Origin: Actinomycetes bacterium | GTDB lineage: Bacteria; Actinomycetota; Acidimicrobiia; Acidimicrobiales; JAJYPT01 | Assembly (NCBI GenBank): GCA_021795135.1 | Contig: JAJYPT010000079.1 | Span: 1-7,694, forward strand | Direction of reading: 5' to 3' | Length of the DNA: 7,694 nt | In this document: positions 6,180-7,694 of the stretch, piece after piece | Position numbering within the stretch: the stretch's first letter is position 1 | Layout of the letters: each line of letters starts with the position of its first letter | The notes under the pieces: model-generated | The model's database searches: none | Told to the model about the DNA's origin: nothing | Seen by the model: only the letters and a program-made list of their open reading frames with translations | Made by a program: the position numbers and the translations under genes

Positions 6180-7103
6180 ATGGAACACAGTGTAATTGAA
6201 GAAAAAGATGAAGTTATTTTATCGAATTTAGATAAAATAATGTATCCCAAGACCTCTACGACAAAGCGCGATGTCATTGGGTATTATAAATCTATATATC
6301 CAGTAATATCTACACACATCAAAGACAGACCTCTTACTTTGAAAAGATATCCTAATGGGGTAGAAGAAGATTTTTTTTATGAAAAACGATGTCCTTCTCA
6401 TAAACCAGCTTGGGTGGAAACAGTAAAAGTTTATAGCCCAAAAAATGATACCTATATAAATTTTTGTCTTGTAAATAATCAAAAGTCTTTGATCTGGTTA
6501 GCTAATTTAGCTTCTTTAGAATTACATGGGTATTTGCATCTAGCTTCAAGTCTTGATAATCCTTACGTGGTTGTTTTTGATTTAGATCCAGGAGAACCAG
6601 CTGATATTGTTCAGTGTTGCGAAGTGGGATTGATTATAAAAGATCTTTTGCAATCTTTGGGATTGCAAAGTTTTCCTAAAACCTCAGGCTCTAAGGGACT
6701 TCAAATATATCTACCTTTGAATAATAAAGCTCACAATTTCGAACAGAGTAAGAATTTTGCTAAAAGTGTGGCTAAATATTTAGAAAATAAATATCCACAA
6801 AAAGTGGTTTCTAATATGAAAAAAAATTTAAGAGCTAATAAAATCCTTGTTGACTGGAGCCAAAATGATCCTCACAAAACTACAGTTTGTCCCTATTCTT
6901 TGAGGGCAAGGCAACATCCTTCGGTTTCAACTCCTGTTTCTTGGCAAGAAGTTGAAGCTGTGGCAAAATCAAAAAATGGCTTTTCAATTGATTTTACTAT
7001 GCAAGATGTTTTAGATAGGGTTTCTAAAATAGGTGACATATTTGAGCCAGTAGCTAAGCTAAGTCAGAACTTGCCCCAGTCTTATTTGGATTTTGAAAAA
7101 TAA
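6180..7103 (+). CDS. Stand-alone LigD-type DNA polymerase/primase domain protein
   Basis: The 307-residue length matches the polymerase domain of LigD alone, with neither the ligase nor the 3'-phosphoesterase domain. LigD polymerase domains add nucleotides, often ribonucleotides, at double-strand breaks during end joining with Ku. The start SNLDKIMYP (15-23), RPLTLKRYPNGVEEDFFYEK (50-69) and CPSHKPAWV (71-79) are family signatures. Metal-binding aspartates are DLDP (D134, D136) and VDW (D225); KTSGSKGLQIYLP (167-179) is the nucleotide-binding motif and PYSLRAR (238-244) is present. All catalytic residues therefore look intact. No Ku, ligase or nuclease gene is in the window, so it may act with partners encoded elsewhere, as the separate Pol-domain proteins of mycobacteria do, or in another repair role. 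It is divergent from the phosphatase gene and convergent with the next gene, so it is probably transcribed alone. Confidence 0.9.
   Translation: MEHSVIEEKDEVILSNLDKIMYPKTSTTKRDVIGYYKSIYPVISTHIKDRPLTLKRYPNGVEEDFFYEKRCPSHKPAWVETVKVYSPKNDTYINFCLVNNQKSLIWLANLASLELHGYLHLASSLDNPYVVVFDLDPGEPADIVQCCEVGLIIKDLLQSLGLQSFPKTSGSKGLQIYLPLNNKAHNFEQSKNFAKSVAKYLENKYPQKVVSNMKKNLRANKILVDWSQNDPHKTTVCPYSLRARQHPSVSTPVSWQEVEAVAKSKNGFSIDFTMQDVLDRVSKIGDIFEPVAKLSQNLPQSYLDFEK
6647..6669. repeat. Inverted repeat, 9-bp arms, in the LigD-type gene
   Basis: TTTGCAATC (6647-6655) pairs with GATTGCAAA (6661-6669) around a five-base loop, followed by GTTTTCC. It lies in codons for LLQSLGLQSF between two catalytic motifs. A 9-bp arm is near what chance gives in a window of this size, so no function is claimed. 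Confidence 0.5.
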
Positions 7104-7124
7104 TTACAAACTGTAGATTATGAT

Positions 7125-7529
7125 TCAATGAAGATGTAGACGTTCATCTTTGTGGTTATAAAACTCAACTGACCATCGCCATTGTATATGATCAGAAGAA
7201 TTCCACCATTTTTGAAGTATCCCGACTTCTCCACCAGCCAAGATTACTGGAAGTCCATAATCTTTTTCTGTTGGCCATATATTTTGCCTGACAAAACTAT
7301 CTCCGGCAATTGTCAACCGAGACATAGGAGTATATCCATTATCGGGGTCTTGTAAGCTTTTTGCCCGTGCTATTAGATTGTCTTGTTCGTCTCTAACTGT
7401 TATATCTAGGCTTTTAGGTAAAGCGTGAGCTAAAACGACTTCAAATGGATCTGTCAAAGCGTGAGAAAATTCTGTTCCCATCATCGCTCCATCTGGATTT
7501 CTTAGTTCCCAAAAATATAATTTAGACAT
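7125..7529 (-). CDS. Conserved-looking tryptophan-rich protein of unknown function (134 aa)
   Basis: I cannot assign a function. The protein is soluble, with no signal peptide or membrane segment. It appears mostly beta: an N-terminal FWELRNPDGAMMG, a strand-turn pattern (FEVVLAHALPKSLDITVRD), then RLTIAGDSFVRQNIWPTEKD (71-90), YGLPVILAGGEVGIL (91-105) and KWWNSSDHIQWRWSVEFYNHK (107-127). Six tryptophans (7, 85, 108, 109, 117, 119) and the GGEVGIL-WW-WRW-EFYN core look like a defined single-domain family; I recall similar short proteins annotated as hypothetical in actinobacteria, from memory only. The ATG is supported by a good AGGAG eight bases upstream. Another minus-strand frame ends 64 bp upstream, so it may be the second gene of an operon. 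It converges with the LigD-type gene across 21 bp. Confidence 0.8.
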   Translation of the reverse strand: MSKLYFWELRNPDGAMMGTEFSHALTDPFEVVLAHALPKSLDITVRDEQDNLIARAKSLQDPDNGYTPMSRLTIAGDSFVRQNIWPTEKDYGLPVILAGGEVGILQKWWNSSDHIQWRWSVEFYNHKDERLHLH

Positions 7530-7537
7530 TAAAAATT

Positions 7538-7542
7538 CTCCT
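7538..7542 (-). promoter_or_regulatory. Ribosome binding site (AGGAG) of the 134-residue protein gene
   Basis: On the minus strand AAAGGAGAA lies eight bases before the ATG at 7529. It is the strongest Shine-Dalgarno sequence in the window and fixes the start of this gene. Confidence 0.75.
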
Positions 7543-7548
7543 TTGACA

Positions 7549-7569
7549 ATTTTTTAAAGTTTAAAAAAT
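7549..7569. repeat. Perfect 21-bp AT palindrome upstream of the 134-residue protein gene
   Basis: ATTTTTTAAA (7549-7558) and TTTAAAAAAT (7560-7569) are perfect inverted copies around a single G at 7559. It sits seven bases beyond the AGGAG site, where a leader or core promoter would be. It could be an operator for a dimeric regulator, but the all-AT composition makes chance symmetry much more likely than in mixed sequence. Confidence 0.55.
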
Positions 7570-7593
7570 ATTATTTCCACAAGGGTAAGGAAA

Positions 7594-7694
7594 TTATCCT
7601 ATAGGAATTCCCCACAAGGGGAACCATCTACTAAGGTCAGATTCCATTTTTATTTCTGACTCTAGTGCTGCTTTTATCTGGAGCTCCATTTCTG
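7594..7694 (-). CDS. Unrecognised protein, C-terminal fragment (5' end outside window)
   Basis: One minus-strand frame is open from the right edge to TAA at 7594-7596, about 32 codons. The other two minus frames hit stops within this stretch. It reads as a charged helix (MELQIKAALESEIKMESDL) followed by SRWFPLWGIPIG, a credible protein end rather than random translation. An ATG at 7689 is possible as a start but has no ribosome binding site in view, so I take it as the tail of a longer gene. It lies 64 bp upstream of the 134-residue protein gene on the same strand, consistent with an operon. I do not recognise the family. Confidence 0.45.
   Translation of the reverse strand, partial: EMELQIKAALESEIKMESDLSRWFPLWGIPIG

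Noticed and set aside
6228..6482. Minus-strand open frame of about 84 codons, hydrophobic and Phe/Ile-rich
   Set aside because: It is antisense to the start of the LigD-type gene, whose family signatures are clear; the hydrophobic look comes from AT-rich codons read backwards.
7100..7121. Weak inverted repeat between the convergent LigD-type and 134-residue genes as a terminator
   Set aside because: The stem needs a bulge and a wobble on the plus strand and is weaker on the minus strand; a T-run on the minus side is suggestive but not enough.
7558..7588. Promoter for the 134-residue gene (TTACCC with TAAACT on the minus strand)
   Set aside because: Both boxes match poorly at a 19-bp spacing, and an upstream promoter serving an operon is just as likely.
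7608..7623. TTCCCC/GGGGAA hairpin as a terminator
   Set aside because: It has no U-tract on either strand and lies inside the probable coding end (codons for WFPLWGI).

Overview
The window is AT-rich throughout (GC in the mid-30s percent in the rows I counted). It uses the standard bacterial code, with TGG for Trp and TGA, TAG and TAA as stops, and ATG and GTG starts. Several protein families look actinobacterial: a KimA-like APC permease with a cytosolic tail, a DsbA-like protein with a CPWA motif, a SpoIIE phosphatase of the 'EIQWDMLLP...EPAYDIAGDCYDY' type, and a stand-alone LigD polymerase domain. My best guess is chromosomal DNA of a low-GC actinobacterium or a close relative. This rests on remembered family resemblance, not a search.

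Layout: (1) 1-587 (+), the 3' end of an APC-superfamily permease cut by the window edge. (2) 645-2764 (+), a probable two-gene unit: type II NADH dehydrogenase, then 32 bp later a DsbA-family thioredoxin-fold protein starting at GTG. (3) 2765-3110, a very AT-rich intergenic stretch with candidate promoters. (4) 3111-4949 (+) and 4950-6110 (-), two different SpoIIE/RsbU-type PP2C phosphatases placed tail to tail with no base between their stop codons. (5) 6111-6179, a compact divergent promoter region. (6) 6180-7103 (+), a single-domain LigD-type primase-polymerase. (7) 7125-7529 (-), a tryptophan-rich 134-residue protein of unknown function. (8) 7594-7694 (-), the probable C-terminal end of a further unrecognised gene upstream of it.

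Functionally the window mixes membrane transport and respiration (permease, NDH-2), signalling (two phosphatases of the kind that dephosphorylate anti-anti-sigma factors in partner-switching cascades) and DNA repair (LigD polymerase). No anti-sigma kinase, STAS protein, sigma factor, Ku or ligase is encoded here, so the cognate partners lie elsewhere. There is no rRNA, tRNA, CRISPR array or insertion sequence.

The most unusual feature is structural. The last 160 bp of the first phosphatase gene hold three inverted repeats in a row: a 10-bp-arm repeat at 4810-4842, a perfect 40-bp palindrome at 4844-4883 inside ordinary coding sequence, and a 9-bp-arm repeat at 4945-4971 spanning both abutting stop codons. 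The palindrome is far beyond chance for this composition and is the best candidate for something undescribed.
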